Assembly: GCF_000002985.6 (NCBI RefSeq)
Contig: NC_003280.10
Span: 4,956,501-5,020,500 of the forward strand
DNA from: Caenorhabditis elegans
Lineage: Eukaryota > Nematoda > Chromadorea > Rhabditida > Rhabditidae
Reading direction: 5' to 3'
Length of the DNA stretch: 64,000 nucleotides
Positions 28,201 to 38,976 of this stretch are shown one piece after another. Within the stretch, counting starts at the first letter, position 1. The number at the start of each line of letters is the position of its first letter. A program made the position numbers and the translations under genes. The notes under the pieces were generated by a model. That model searched no databases. It saw only the letters and a program-made list of their open reading frames with translations, and was not told the origin of the DNA.

Positions 28201-31200
28201 AGCATTTGGTTTCAAAACTTTTTGGATTTTACAATAGTTTTGCTTTTTATACGTAGGAAACCGTTAAAAAATGGGCAGCCAAATGTATATTTCTGGCATT
28301 CTTTCAAATCTCTTATTTTTATATTAAAAAAATTAACTTCCCCCAAATAAATTCCAAGTAACACGACATATCTTGTCCATGAGTCCATGTGCAACTGTTT
28401 GCTGGTTTTTAGGCACCCCCTGGGTCCGTTTATGATGGTAACCGGAGCGTCGAACACAAACAAATCAAGTGTCTTGTACAACCTCTCCCCCCATGTTTCC
28501 CACTCTTTGCTCTATTTTCTATCATTTTCTTACTTGAACGTTTTTTACATTAAAAATTAAAGTTTTTTTCAGATGCATCCGACGAACACTGCATCAACGA
28601 TGACTGAGAAAAGAAGTGCGTCGACTGTTTTTCTCAACCGATTTTTGGGCAAAAAAGGAAGTCAAACTGTAGATGAGAGTGGACAGTGCAAGCGGTAAGT
28701 AATATTTTGAAGTTTCATATTTTGGTTCTTTTTTATGATACCAAAAAGTTGTAAACTGAAAGTGTTTAGAAAAACATCTGGAGCTTATTTTTGACAATTG
28801 AGAATTTTTGGATAATATAAGTAGTTCTTGGAAAAACCTTTAAAACTGAGACATTCCAATTTCAAGAATGCATCAAAAAAGTAAGAAAACAATTTTTCAT
28901 TTTTCCTGCTTTATCATGAGTGCAAAATTTTTGGTAGTCTGTATCTCATTTAGTCTTAAATTAATCAAAAATTGTTTAACTAATTGAATGCAGAAAAAAG
29001 TTCAAACTATATTTTTCCAGTTAAAAACTTTTTGATAATGTGAGTTATTTATGAGATATGACCTTCAAATTTAATAAATAATGAATAAATAAATAAATAA
29101 AATAAAATAAAAAGACGGTCAAATTACGAGAATGTACCGAAAAACTTAGAGAATTGCACATGTTAATTTACATAAACTTTTAAATTTTACTGCTCTGGTT
29201 TAATAGTTTAAGAAATTTGAAATTTAAAAAAAATTACCTATCAAAATCTTGCACCTCTAGCTAATTCATCTTTTTCACAATCTGTATGTTGGCTAGTTTG
29301 CAGTTAGTTCAAAATGGTTCAACTTTAAAAATTAGAAAAAATTCAACCAATATTGTTTTAGTTTAACCTTATTTAATAAAACCAAATGCAGCCAGAATAG
29401 AAACAGTCAAAATAGAGCACTTCCTTTTCTCCAAATATCGATTTGAAAATATACTAGCTTATACGGAGAAAATCGCAGAGTAATAAAATTACCACCCGGT
29501 TTTACGATCTCAATTATCTTTTCTCTTCCTTCTTTCCATTGCCACCTCCTAAATTAACAATGGTCTCTAGATTGTCTCTTCATCCGGCATAGCTCACAAT
29601 CAATTTATATTTCCAGAAAACGTCGTCCAGTATCAGCAGTGTTCTCATCAGCAATTCATCGTCTGTCGAGTTCAACGTCTTCCGTGAATCCGAAACGAGT
29701 AAGTAACCTAATTGCTGCCAGCGTACCCACCACCACAACGGGGTGGTTAACCTATAATCATCTGATCGCATTTCCTGCCCCTTCTGATGACGTAACACGT
29801 CTCCTTCCGTTGATGGTTATCAGGTCAAGTTACATGACAAGGACACGAGTGTGACATGTCATGTTTTACTCATGCAAAGTACATAATTTCATAGATTATT
29901 TGAGATAATATCAACATGGTTAACTAGGCAAATGAAAGCACGTACTGATTACACAAAATTTTACGCGCATTGTTTTTCAGGTTATTCATAGAAAAATGTC
30001 TTGCCTAGCTCATGAGCCTACGCTTTACTGTGAAGGAATTAAAATGCCTGCCAATCGGACTTCTCGTGCCTATTGCCAAATTTCAAGTGTTGTTATATTC
30101 TAACCTACTTTTTCAACCACGAAAGACATCAGTTTGCGCCACGTAACAAAACGCAGCCGGTAGACAGACACGTAGGCATGTAAAAGGCAGCCTACCATAT
30201 CCATGAGCCTGAGCACCAGGAACAGTGGCTTGTATAAGTGCCCCCACTAGAAGCTAAAGTGCCATGTTTATCCAGTCGTGAATAATTGTTTCTCTTCTTC
30301 TTCTTCTTTTCCTTTTCACACAGAGGTAGTATTTAGTTGCGTAATCCTATCCACGTTGCCTTCTCCTTAAGAAGGTCCCCCACCCTCCGTCTCGTCTACT
30401 CTCTAGTGTTATAAAACATTACGTAATTAGAAAAAGGTTAGCCATGTTGGGTTGCCCCTCAAACTATATACATATTCTCTTTTTCGTTACTTACTTACTA
30501 GGTCTCAAAAATATTTTTTACAAAATATTTCTCAATTTCAGATGAGCACAATCGAGCCGCAAGCACCAACTCGCGAGCAACTACTCCAACTACAGAACCA
30601 AATGCGTTGTGCTGCATCATCTCCAGTTCCAGAAGAACCTAGACCAACTGATCTTTGTGCAGCTTCCACGACAACTTCCACATCCTCTGTTGCATCGTCA
30701 AGCTCCTCAAATGGCTCATCATCTTCCACTGACACGTCACCAGTTCCACCAGCTCCGCAGACGGCGTTGGTATACGATGAAAAATTGGGAGAATGGATCT
30801 ATCCGATCGATCAGGCTTTGATGACGCAACTTGACAATTGCAGCTATTTTGTGGGACAACCTACAAAGTGAGTTCTTCTTTTTTTTGACTTTTTGACTTT
30901 CGCATCACAATTAGTTTTAAAATTGGCTCATAACACCTGTTAGCATGCCTGTACAAACAAAAGCATTACCCGCCAGGAATATTGAAAATGACATGGGAAT
31001 GCGAACAGCTGCTCGGCGAGCCCGTAGACTAATTAACGCATCCTTATTTTTTTGAATGTTTATCGAAGGCTTAAGCTTGCTCGGCCCACCAATTAACGGA
31101 TTCTCATTTCAAATCTTTTAGGGATTCAATGGTCTACAATCTGAATACACAACCGGAAGGTGCATTTGTGATTCGATATTCGGAAAGTAAATCGAAATGT

Positions 31201-32227
31201 TTGGCACTTTCAATGCGTGTTCCGTGCAGTCACAATCCATCGGGAATCTCACATTATCTTATTATCAGAAATGAGCAAGGATTCCGATTGAAGGTAAGAA
31301 GCTTTTGAAGTTACTGAACAAATCATTACCTAATTATTTTCCAGCTCTCCGCCACAAAAAAACCATTCCCAACTCTTCAAATGATGCTCACACATCACTC
31401 GGTTCTCGAAAGTCATCTACCGTGTACGCTTCACTTTGTCCAATGGCAAAAGACAAATTTTAAGCAATTGGCGGCTATGAGCACAGTTGAACGGCCGCTC
31501 AGGACATTCAATCGTCATTCGACAGCATTAACGAAGGTGAGACTTTATTACTTATTTGTTGAATTTCGGGAAGTGGTAAAAAAGAGGATGAATCGCGCTG
31601 AAATTTTACCAAAACAAAATCAAAATAAAAGAATTTAAAACACGGATTTTTCTAAAAATCGGTATAAAAACTATTAAAAATCGATCAAATTTATACACAA
31701 AAGTTTCAAGTTACTGTACTCATTATAGGCACACACCTGCTTTTATTCAATAAAAAATTGTCCTGATGAGACCTGTATTTTTGTAGAAAAATGGTAATAT
31801 AAATTCCCCGTTTTCTAGTTTTTGTAGAACAGGATCTCTCTGATAAATACTCCAAGTTCAGATGAACGTTTTGAAAAGTACTCAAATTCAAAACTCTACT
31901 GTAACTTTAGTGTGGCATAATTAATTTTTGAAAACCTTCGCGTTGCGAGACCAATGTGGACAAATGCATCTCCCTAGAAAATCCTAGAGCTCAACAAAAA
32001 ACACACTCGGTGAAAATTTTCCTTTTTTTGGACTTTTTTTTTTTAATTTAATTTTCCAGATTGACGAGAATCGAAACGTAACCGCCACCTCAACACCGTA
32101 CCGTCCATCTGGAAGATGTGGTGGAGGAATTGATGATTTCACGACTCCGAAGAATAGAAGAACACGAAATGAAATCAATGCAATGCGTCGATCACATTTC
32201 TTTGATGACCGACAAATTGTGTTGTGA
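16257..32227 (+). CDS. shc-2: SHC-family adaptor protein with PTB and SH2 domains
   Basis: Twelve exons join in frame: 16257-16285, 16355-16459, 17192-17531, 19178-19321, 21897-22043, 26979-27068, 28573-28694, 29617-29698, 30542-30867, 31122-31293, 31345-31536, 32060-32227. They encode about 638 residues. After a Ser/Thr-rich N-terminus the PTB fold begins at YIGSFPISGSYVDNLGRR (exon 4), continues through TRTYRR-type strands in exon 5 and ends with the helix EEIENVLRNAN in exon 6. A low-complexity Ser/Thr linker follows. The SH2 domain starts at EWIYPIDQALM in exon 9, with the phosphotyrosine-binding Arg in FVIRYSES and the HYLI strand after it. SHC adaptors couple activated receptors to downstream signalling. 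The domain order PTB then SH2 matches the family, and I recognise it as C. elegans shc-2. Exons 7 and 9 open with ATG directly after the splice acceptor, so shorter isoforms from internal promoters are possible. AATAAA-type signal near 32417. Confidence 0.92.
16620..16880. repeat. TTTGCCGAA-type dispersed repeat in shc-2 intron 2
   Basis: The stretch is built from repeated words such as tttgccgaa, ttgccgagcacgg and aagcacggcaaa in both orientations, so it can fold back on itself. This word family is a common dispersed repeat in C. elegans introns. It contains no gene. Confidence 0.6.
17545..17580. repeat. Perfect 36-bp palindrome beside an shc-2 splice donor
   Basis: The half-site aaaacatataccacc is followed by tgca and its exact complement ggtggtatatgtttt, with the flanking C/G also pairing. 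It starts 14 bases after the exon 3 donor and runs straight into a nine-G stretch (17580-17588). In the transcript it would form a hairpin next to the 5' splice site. Confidence 0.9.
17985..18080. repeat. GCCTAC-family dispersed repeat copy
   Basis: Contains atgcctacctgccagc and, in opposite sense, aggtacggacaggcag. The same words recur at about ten places in the window. It lies in shc-2 intron 3. Confidence 0.5.
19745..19835. repeat. GCCTAC-family dispersed repeat copy (intron 4 of shc-2)
   Basis: Short run of gcctacctgcctgcctgcc followed by taccgcctacttagg. This is the most satellite-like copy of the family here. Confidence 0.55.
21489..21545. repeat. Short tandem repeat, 18-bp unit, about three copies
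   Basis: The unit ggggtttatcttgtaaa(g) is repeated three times with near identity in shc-2 intron 4. Probably a recent slippage product. Confidence 0.85.
22580..22715. repeat. GCCTAC-family element with inverted ends
   Basis: Begins with aacctacgcctacctcgtgcc and ends with the complementary sense gtacaggtaggcaag, about 130 bp apart. This MITE-like layout recurs in other copies. Located in shc-2 intron 5. Confidence 0.55.
26917..26937. repeat. Poly-C tract of 21 bases (poly-G on the other strand)
   Basis: An uninterrupted run of 21 C lies 41 bp upstream of shc-2 exon 6. The complementary strand is a long G tract able to form G-quadruplexes. Such tracts are known to be deletion-prone in C. 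elegans lacking the FANCJ-like helicase DOG-1. Length may vary between strains. Confidence 0.95.
29995..30215. repeat. GCCTAC-family element (intron 8 of shc-2)
   Basis: Contains atgagcctacgc and tcgtgcctattgcc near the left end, then gtaggcatgtaaaaggcagcc toward the right end. This is the same inverted-end arrangement as at 22580. Confidence 0.5.
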
Positions 32228-33237
32228 AGTTACTTGAAACAGAAATGATCCTGCGTGTGCTTCCCCGATGCTCGTCTAGTCTAGTCATTCCTCGGTTACA
32301 ACCTCCTCCTTCTAATAATTATTATAATTTTGTTCAACTTATATTCATTTCTATGGGTCTGCATTCTTTCCTTTTCTCCCAACATTCACTTTGATTTTTA
32401 TTTTTTGAAATAATCTAATAAAACATTTAAAAACCAGATAGCAAGTTCAGCTCATGAACCAGCAATATGCGATATCAATTCAAAAATTTTAAATTAGATT
32501 TCCTAAATCAAATATATCCCATTATTGAGCACCAGCCTCGCCCGAGCCAAAGATCATTTCCAATTTCTATTTTTATCTGAACGTTTTAAATACGTTAAAT
32601 GCGTTTTAGAAACTGTTTTGAGAACTAAAAAACTGCTACAGTGTGGTTTTAAAACTTTAAGAATGTCTTCTAGAAAAATTCCAGATTTTGAATTTCAAAC
32701 GAATAGACTCAAAATGTACTCAAATGAACGATTTTTTGTATGAAACTTCTCAAAATATTTCTCAAAAATTTTATGGCGGTTCACAATTTAGAAAAAGTTA
32801 AGCTGATCTCAAATTTTACCATTTTTTCCGTGTCAGAGAGCTGTTGGAAATAAGCAACTTCTATTGCTTATTTTGGTAATTTTTGTCATATTATTCACTC
32901 GATTATGGTACATTTAAAGTCGCGAGCTAACATGTTTCGGTGATTTTTGGTATCCTATAGGTATTAAATTTATCTTAATCAATCAGCCAAACGATGGGTT
33001 CCACCATTTTTCTTATATTACTTCTACAGTATCCCTGCAGTACTTCTACAGTACTCCGACCATATCCCTAAACCCTGCAAACAACAAAAACTCATATTTT
33101 CTAAAACTACAGTAATCATCGTACAATAAGCTAAAACTTCACAGAGTACATTCACTACAAACTTCGCTCGCTAATTAGTTGTATTTCATACATTTCTGCA
33201 ACAATTCATATTGAAACTTAATAAATCATATTTACAG
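32228..33237. other. shc-2 3' UTR and intergenic DNA
   Basis: Holds the shc-2 polyadenylation signal (ctaataaaac near 32414) and then AT-rich sequence with no gene I can support. An upstream exon for the haspin-like gene should lie here, but I could not identify one that joins in phase. Confidence 0.5.
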
Positions 33238-34098
33238 ATAGTTATGACGATGATGACTGGGAGGATTTCGGAGTGCAAGTGATATCAAAACTTGGAAGAG
33301 GAGCTCGAGGACAAGTATTTCGAGTTTTATGGGAAAGAATTGAAGTGGTTATGAAAACGATACCTTGGAGTGCAGTTAACCTGAAGCAAGGTCGAATGAA
33401 CGAGGTGGATGCGCTGATGCGACTGAAAGTGTTGAAGAATACGACCCCGAACATCATCGAATATCTAGCCCACAGAGTAGTTCAGCGTATCCCAAATGAC
33501 ATATGCCTTACGCATCATTTGGGGGTACCGCGATACACGCGATACCTTCTCATACTTATGAAAAGGGGAGGAGTTCCGATATCAGTCTGCCGCGATGATC
33601 TCAATCCGCTCGAGATGTTGTCGATCCTTGCACAATTGGCATTCACTATGTTCATTGCCAAGGAAATGATCTCCATGGAAGACAACGATGTTAACATGGG
33701 CAATGTGCTGGTCGAGAGAACAAACAAAAAGACCCTATTGTACAAACTGAATGGAAAACCGATTAGGCTGAGCAATGGAGTATTGGTGCAACTAATCGAT
33801 TTTTCAGAAAGCTGTGTTTGGAGGTTTGTTAATTTTTTCGTTTGTTCTTAGTCTAAAAATTCTTATTTGAAATTTCAGAATCTTCTGGCAAAGATATTAA
33901 AAATTTGATGGAGATTAAGGAGACCTTTGAACTGGAAATAGGAAGATTGAAGAAGGACAAAGTTTGTGTGAATCGGATTTCAATCTCTAAAAATAAAAAT
34001 TTCAGAAAGTCCTGGATGCATTCACCTCGTTCTCCAATGTGGCATCGATAGAAGATATTTGGCCACACCGCTTCTTCAAGGGTTTGATCGTTGAATAA
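33238..34098 (+). pseudogene. Haspin-related kinase fragment, probably a broken gene
   Basis: The first visible exon opens after tatttacag at 33237 (SYDDDDWEDFGVQ...) and reads into a kinase N-lobe: Gly-loop GRGARGQVF, Lys in VVMKTIPW, catalytic-loop equivalent DNDVNMGNVL and metal-binding LIDFSES. The spacing and GNVL/IDxS wording are those of haspin-like kinases, a family strongly expanded in Caenorhabditis. The HRD Arg is replaced by Asn. No ATG lies in frame before the acceptor; an upstream stop precedes it. Two later exons (about 33880-33960 and 34007-34098, ending at a TAA) are in frame with each other. They cannot be joined in phase to the kinase exon: the natural donor gives a stop after IFWQRY. 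Missing start plus frame break suggest a pseudogene, but a truncated expressed protein or an unusual upstream exon cannot be excluded. Confidence 0.65.
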
Positions 34099-34553
34099 AT
34101 CCTTACTCCTTCGTGCTTCAACTCTGCTCATCCTTCAAATCCTTCGTGATCATCTTCAATCAGTCTTCTCAATCCTCGGATCGATTGTGTGCGAGATATC
34201 GCACTCTTTTCGTCATCTTTATGAGTTTAAATAATCAATGTACAACTTTTATGGGTCGAATTTTTTTATTTCCTTTTCTCACATCATTTACTTGTATTTT
34301 TGTTCTGAAATTTTTAATGAAGCAGTCGAAAACCAAATAACAAGTTCATGTATAAAGAAAAGATAGAATAACACGAAAATGGGCGCGGACAGATCCTTGG
34401 GAGAAATTCGGAGACAGGATTGGGGGAAAAGGGACAATATTATACCAAAGAAAGCGAAATAGAAAGGGAACTCAATACTTCAAAAAGGAAGCAAGATTGG
34501 GAGAGAAAAGTACGGCGTCATCATCATTTTGGTCAGTTTTTGGAGTTTGGAGC

Positions 34554-37051
34554 TTAGAAACCGTGCACTCTGCAGTTGGACTCATTTACGATACCGACCT
34601 GGAAGATTGTTTTATTAAATTTATTTTATTGGTAAGTCAATAATAAGATATTTTAAAACTGTCTCCAATTTCGTATGATTTTGATATTCTTTTTCAAAAA
34701 AAAAAAAACATCCATAAATAATAGGAAAATAGTCTGTTCATTTTATTTCAGCAATTTTCTATTAAACTGGATTTTTTTTCGAAATAATATCAAATTTTAC
34801 AATTAAAGCAGTGAATAAAAATTTGATTTCCAATTCATACCTTGATGAGGAAGTCCTTGACCTTGTCACGCTGATCTCCTGTCAATTGGATAACCTCTCC
34901 ATATTCTGGATGCTCGACAATAGTTCCATTGCAACTGTGCTTCTGAAATCAAATAAAAACATTGTTTGCAAAAAAAAATACAATTTTCAGTTTATTTAAT
35001 GGACAAAAAGAACAAGTGAAGCTCAATGATTGATTAAAGCACAAGAGAAAAATGATATCAAGGAGATTAATAAGAAATAATAGGACCTAGTACCCATTCC
35101 GACACAACACAATCATGTAGTTATCTTCCCGTGAAGAGGTTAACGCTATAGAGTGCCAAATCTTTTCGATACATTGATACCATCCATTCGATTCGAACCA
35201 GCGACGGGATGTCTCATAATATTTTTCATACATAAGGACTCTCTGATACTTGTGATGCTCCAGAGAAAACGTTTCAATAAGCCATTTGGTAGCATTTCCA
35301 TGAAATTGATCCGATTCGTCGAGCTCAGTTGGTCCTCGAAGTTGTTCCAAATCCGGCGAGCAATCAAGAAGTCGTAGATTATCGAGATGATCATGCCAAA
35401 AAGCATGACCTGGAATAGAGTAGCATGGCATTAGAGCAGCAACTGACAGTTTTCCATGATGACCTCTCCATTCTTCCATTATTCTTCGAGGAGCAGTAAA
35501 TGGTCCAACTTGATGATATCGAGATGTGAATAGTGCGATTCCTATGTTTATTGCGATCATAACAGCCATAGCACTTCCTCGCCACTTCTTCAAATTTTGA
35601 AATGCTCCTCCTGCATAAATACAAAGTAGTGGAATGATTGGGAGGAGGAAACGTTGCTCTTTGTGCGGAAGCAAAGAGTGAACAATGATGTAGGTGATCG
35701 TAGCAAAAAATGGAAGCAGCGACGGTCGGAATATGTTTGGGCCGAGAAGTCCGACGATGATGGGAATCATTTGAACAGTGAGCACTGCAGGTATTCCAGA
35801 AACGATATACCAGTACCATGGATGAACTCCAAACAAAGCACTTCCTCCTTGCACGACATTGAACTGTAGAAAATTCCAAAGTGGTATCGTTGGTGTTCCA
35901 TAAGCCCATGAATCGATGAGAGTTGTCACAATCAGAATGGGTAGTGTCACAGGGAGAACAAGTTGAAAAATCAATCGAACAGGAGTGGGGCTGTGATACA
36001 AATGATATACACCAAAAACAAGCCAAATTAAAGCTACAGTGGGCCTTATAATAATAGTAAGAACTCCTAAAGCAATATAAGGCCACGTTGGACCTTTAAA
36101 GTTTTTAGTTTCAAAAGGAAACCAATTTAAAGCAATTAAAGTAAGAGAAGTTTCAAGAGAATTGGATAGGGTACGGGGTGCACAATAAAATACAAACCAC
36201 GAACTTAAATATGTGACAAAAGAGTTCTCAGCTATTCCTTTAGTCTTACATAAACGTAGGCAAATTTTGTAGAATGAAAAGTCAGCTAAAGCAAAAAGAA
36301 GGGCATGAGCAAGTCTAGGAATATGATAAATAAGGGGTTGAGAACTCAAAGAGAGAATATCTAGAAATTTAATAATAACAGCAATCAAAGCAGGGTGGAA
36401 GAATGAACGTAGCGAGTGGCGCCACTCCCACGAAAGGTGACCAGTGCCATAGACGAGATGGTGAGCAACTTCAGCAGACTGGTAAACTTCGTCGGGAACG
36501 AACCACGAAGCAACAAGGTAGACAGAAATACAACGAAAAACGACCAATTTGGCCAACAAACGAAGTGTAGTGCGCATTCTCACTGAAAAGTGAAAAGGTA
36601 CAAAACGAGATTTGGTAGCCACTGATTTGCTGCTTCCAGATTTCCTTCAGTGAGAATGCGCCTGTACCGGATAACGATTTACATGGAAACACTACAAACG
36701 AAAACAGGAAAAGTCGAAGGAGAACAGCAAAACAAGGCAATTTTTTCAGACAATTATTAGTTAAAAACATACCTTCTTCAAGTATTGAACAATTCTTTTG
36801 AGATCGTATTCCGTGCCAATTCCTGTAATTAGATCATATATTTTAAATGTTTCATTCGTACTATTTACCTTGAACAGTAGTGATAGTCTTTCTTCCTGTA
36901 CGCTGTTGAATGCGGATGTGGCAAACTCCTTGTCTGACACCGTCTTCGGTCTCAAGTTGTTCAAAGGCGTCTGAAAGTATGAAAAAAATTATTTGAGAAT
37001 TGTTCAATAATTTTAAATACCCGCTGGTCTGTTGAGATTTGCGATGGACAT
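34554..37051 (-). CDS. eif-1: Translation initiation factor eIF1 (SUI1)
   Basis: Five exons on the minus strand: start MSIANLNRPA at 37051, a second exon up to about 36988, a short third exon ending at 36773, exon 4 at 34841-34942 and the last exon at 34554-34598. The joined protein is about 109 residues, the normal eIF1 size, with the signatures GRKTITTVQGIG, YDLKRIVQYLKK, CNGTIVEHPEYGEVIQLTGD and the terminal VHGF. eIF1 binds the 40S ribosome near the P site and enforces start-codon accuracy. A TTTTTTCAG acceptor about 30 bases upstream of the ATG (cut near 37081) looks like a trans-splice site. Intron 3 (34943-36772, 1.83 kb) is unusual because it contains a complete second gene on the same strand, the GPI mannosyltransferase. 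Confidence 0.93.
35087..36577 (-). CDS. GPI mannosyltransferase 3 (PIG-B type), nested in an eif-1 intron
   Basis: Single-exon frame of about 496 residues from the ATG at 36577, rich in membrane segments, as expected for an ER multi-spanning enzyme. The GT22-family signature is clear: FVPDEVYQSAEVAHHLVYG then LSWEWRHSLRSFFHPAL near the N-terminus, and a lumenal-loop HKEQRFLLPIIPL motif later. The enzyme adds the third mannose to the GPI anchor precursor. A longer frame begins at 36622, but I prefer 36577. It follows cttttcag (cut at 36583/36582) and TGAGA, a typical C. elegans trans-splice acceptor, and it starts with the hydrophobic N-terminus usual for the family. The gene lies entirely in intron 3 of eif-1 on the same strand. 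I recall it as T27F7.4 but give no symbol. Confidence 0.88.
   Translation of the reverse strand: MRTTLRLLAKLVVFRCISVYLVASWFVPDEVYQSAEVAHHLVYGTGHLSWEWRHSLRSFFHPALIAVIIKFLDILSLSSQPLIYHIPRLAHALLFALADFSFYKICLRLCKTKGIAENSFVTYLSSWFVFYCAPRTLSNSLETSLTLIALNWFPFETKNFKGPTWPYIALGVLTIIIRPTVALIWLVFGVYHLYHSPTPVRLIFQLVLPVTLPILIVTTLIDSWAYGTPTIPLWNFLQFNVVQGGSALFGVHPWYWYIVSGIPAVLTVQMIPIIVGLLGPNIFRPSLLPFFATITYIIVHSLLPHKEQRFLLPIIPLLCIYAGGAFQNLKKWRGSAMAVMIAINIGIALFTSRYHQVGPFTAPRRIMEEWRGHHGKLSVAALMPCYSIPGHAFWHDHLDNLRLLDCSPDLEQLRGPTELDESDQFHGNATKWLIETFSLEHHKYQRVLMYEKYYETSRRWFESNGWYQCIEKIWHSIALTSSREDNYMIVLCRNGY
36572..36661. repeat. 16-bp inverted repeat spanning the PIG-B start and splice acceptor
   Basis: gcgcattctcactgaa at 36572-36587 is the exact reverse complement of ttcagtgagaatgcgc at 36646-36661. 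On the minus-strand transcript, one arm covers the 3' splice acceptor and start codon and the other lies 58 bases upstream in the part removed by trans-splicing. A hairpin could hide the acceptor in pre-mRNA. Function is inferred. Confidence 0.85.
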
Positions 37052-37716
37052 ATATCAGTGGTAGGCTTGACTCTATTTACCTGAAAAAGTTTGAATGACG
37101 TTTGTTTGCATAGAAAAAAGAGGAAAGTGATAAGAACGCTTGTAAAAAATGTGATGTGAATCATCAGTATATCAGGATTGCACGAGAAAAATACATTTTC
37201 CGATATTCTATCAAAGGAAAAATGAAGTGTTACTTTTGTATTATAAAAAATGAAGAAACAGACAATGGTTTTCTGTTTCGCAATACCAATTTTCACTTAT
37301 TTCGTTACTTAAAAACTGATTATTGACATGATTAACAATATAAATCTTCAAAATTCTACCTTTTATCAAAGAAATCATGCAAAACGAGAGCAAACGTGGA
37401 GCTTTAAAACTGAAAATCAATAGAATTCTCCCAAAATAAACTGCGGCTCGCTTACTACTGCGGCACGGATTCGTAGGCGGAGCTTGGAAATTCCTAGTCC
37501 ATGGCCTAGAAAACTCCATTTATTTTTTATTTACTCAATAATTCTTAAGAGAATTTGCTCAGCTTTTGCTTTTCTTGCAGTTCACTCTTTTCTCAACATC
37601 ACATTTTTTGGTTTTATGTGAGTTTTAAAATAATAATTCTCCTAACTATCGTCTTAATATAAATGAAATTTCTCCCAATCCACGTTGTCATCGTTTCGCA
37701 ATATTTGTTGTTTCAG

Positions 37717-38976
37717 ATGATGGGTTTGTTCGGGAAAAAGAAAGACCCAAAGGAAGAGGTTCGAGAGCTTCAACGCAAAATGCGACAAGAGATGCGGTCG
37801 TTGGACCGTCAAGTTTATTCGATCCAACGTGAAGAACAGAAAGTAACAAAAGAAATTAAGGAAGCTGCTAAGAAGGGAGATAAAGATGTATGCCTAATTC
37901 TGGCAAAATCGATGATTCAATCAAGAAAGGTAGAATTTATTTATTTATTTTAATATTAAATGTTAATTGCAGGCCATCAGTAAAATCCATGTTTCAAAAG
38001 CTCAAATCAACTCGGTTATCATGTGCATGCAGGAGCAACTTGCAACAATAAGAATGGCTGGATCTCTACAAAAATCAACGGAAGTAATGAAGAGTATGCA
38101 GCAACTTGTAAAGGTTTTTAGACTGAAAGTGGACTTTTGAAGGTTTTATAATTCATTTTCAGGTTCCCGAAATCATGAAAACGATGCGAGAGATGTCTGC
38201 AGAAATGATGAAACTTGGAATTATCGAAGAAATGATCGAAGAAACATTGGAGAGTGTCGAACCAGCTGGTCTAGAAGAAAAGGCTCAAGTGAGTATTTTT
38301 GTTTCAGAAAAAGTGAAAACGCATTTGATTTTTCTGAAAATAGCTTCTATTACAGTTGAAATAACAGAAAAAGTGCACTAAAATTGTCTAATTTTTAAGA
38401 GGCATTTTGCAACAATTTTTGAACACATTTTCAATTGTTTCAACTAAAATAAAGTTATTTTCAGATTAATCAATTTCACTATTTTATCACCTAATTTTAA
38501 TGGCTTATTCTGTCGAATTGCTGTTCGGTGACTTGATTCAGATCAACTAAACTCAAAATTCATGATCTTTGACTCTTAATTTCGAAACTATTTGCCCTTG
38601 AGTTTGTTGTTTTTCTTATATTTCCCTTTTCCTCTTTTCCCTCGTCTCCTCGTTTCCGTTGTCATCACCGCATTTGAGGGCGGCAGTAGTCAGTCACTCA
38701 CACACGAAACATGTGTTGATGCCCTCTGCCTTTTATTTTAAAAATGTATAGGATTTCGTAGTAGTTTTTCACAAAATTAAACAAAAAAGTGTTGTTACAA
38801 TACTAATAATTAATTTTTTTTTTCAGGAAGAAGTGGAGAATATCCTCTGGGAAGTGACTCAAGGAGAACTTGGAAAAGCTCCTCTCGCAGTCAAATCGAA
38901 TATCGGAGGAGTTGTTACTCCTGCGGTGGAAGATTTTGAAGGAATGGCTCAAAGACTTGCCGAGCTCCGTGATTGA
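37717..38976 (+). CDS. vps-24: ESCRT-III subunit VPS24/CHMP3
   Basis: Exons 37717-37929, 37973-38113, 38163-38288 and 38827-38976. The protein begins (M)MGLFGKKKDPKEEVREL, after a tttcag acceptor placed directly before the first ATG, and ends LAELRD. It matches the CHMP3 family through its length: basic helix with RKMRQEMRSLDRQ, the conserved AAKKGDKDVC and AGSLQKSTEVMK segments, and an acidic C-terminal half with LGIIEEMIEETLES. The C-terminal LAELR resembles the MIM helix that binds Vps4. ESCRT-III polymers sort and bud cargo into multivesicular bodies. Its last intron (38289-38826) is much longer than the others. AATAAA lies near 39086, followed within 80 bp by the next gene. Confidence 0.93.

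Noticed and set aside
35391..36086. 231-codon open frame overlapping the PIG-B gene in another frame of the same strand
   Set aside because: The PIG-B frame has clear family motifs; this one is Cys/Ser/His-rich, has no domain and is a shadow frame.
36578..36622. Longer N-terminus for PIG-B starting MATKSRFVPF
   Set aside because: It overlaps a strong splice acceptor at 36583-36589; the mRNA would start downstream of it, so the ATG at 36577 is preferred, though unspliced use cannot be excluded.
37663..37716. Upstream in-frame extension of vps-24 (MKFLPIHVVIVSQYLLFQ)
   Set aside because: A tttcag acceptor lies directly before the MMGLFG start, and CHMP3 proteins begin MGLFGK; the extension is outron sequence.
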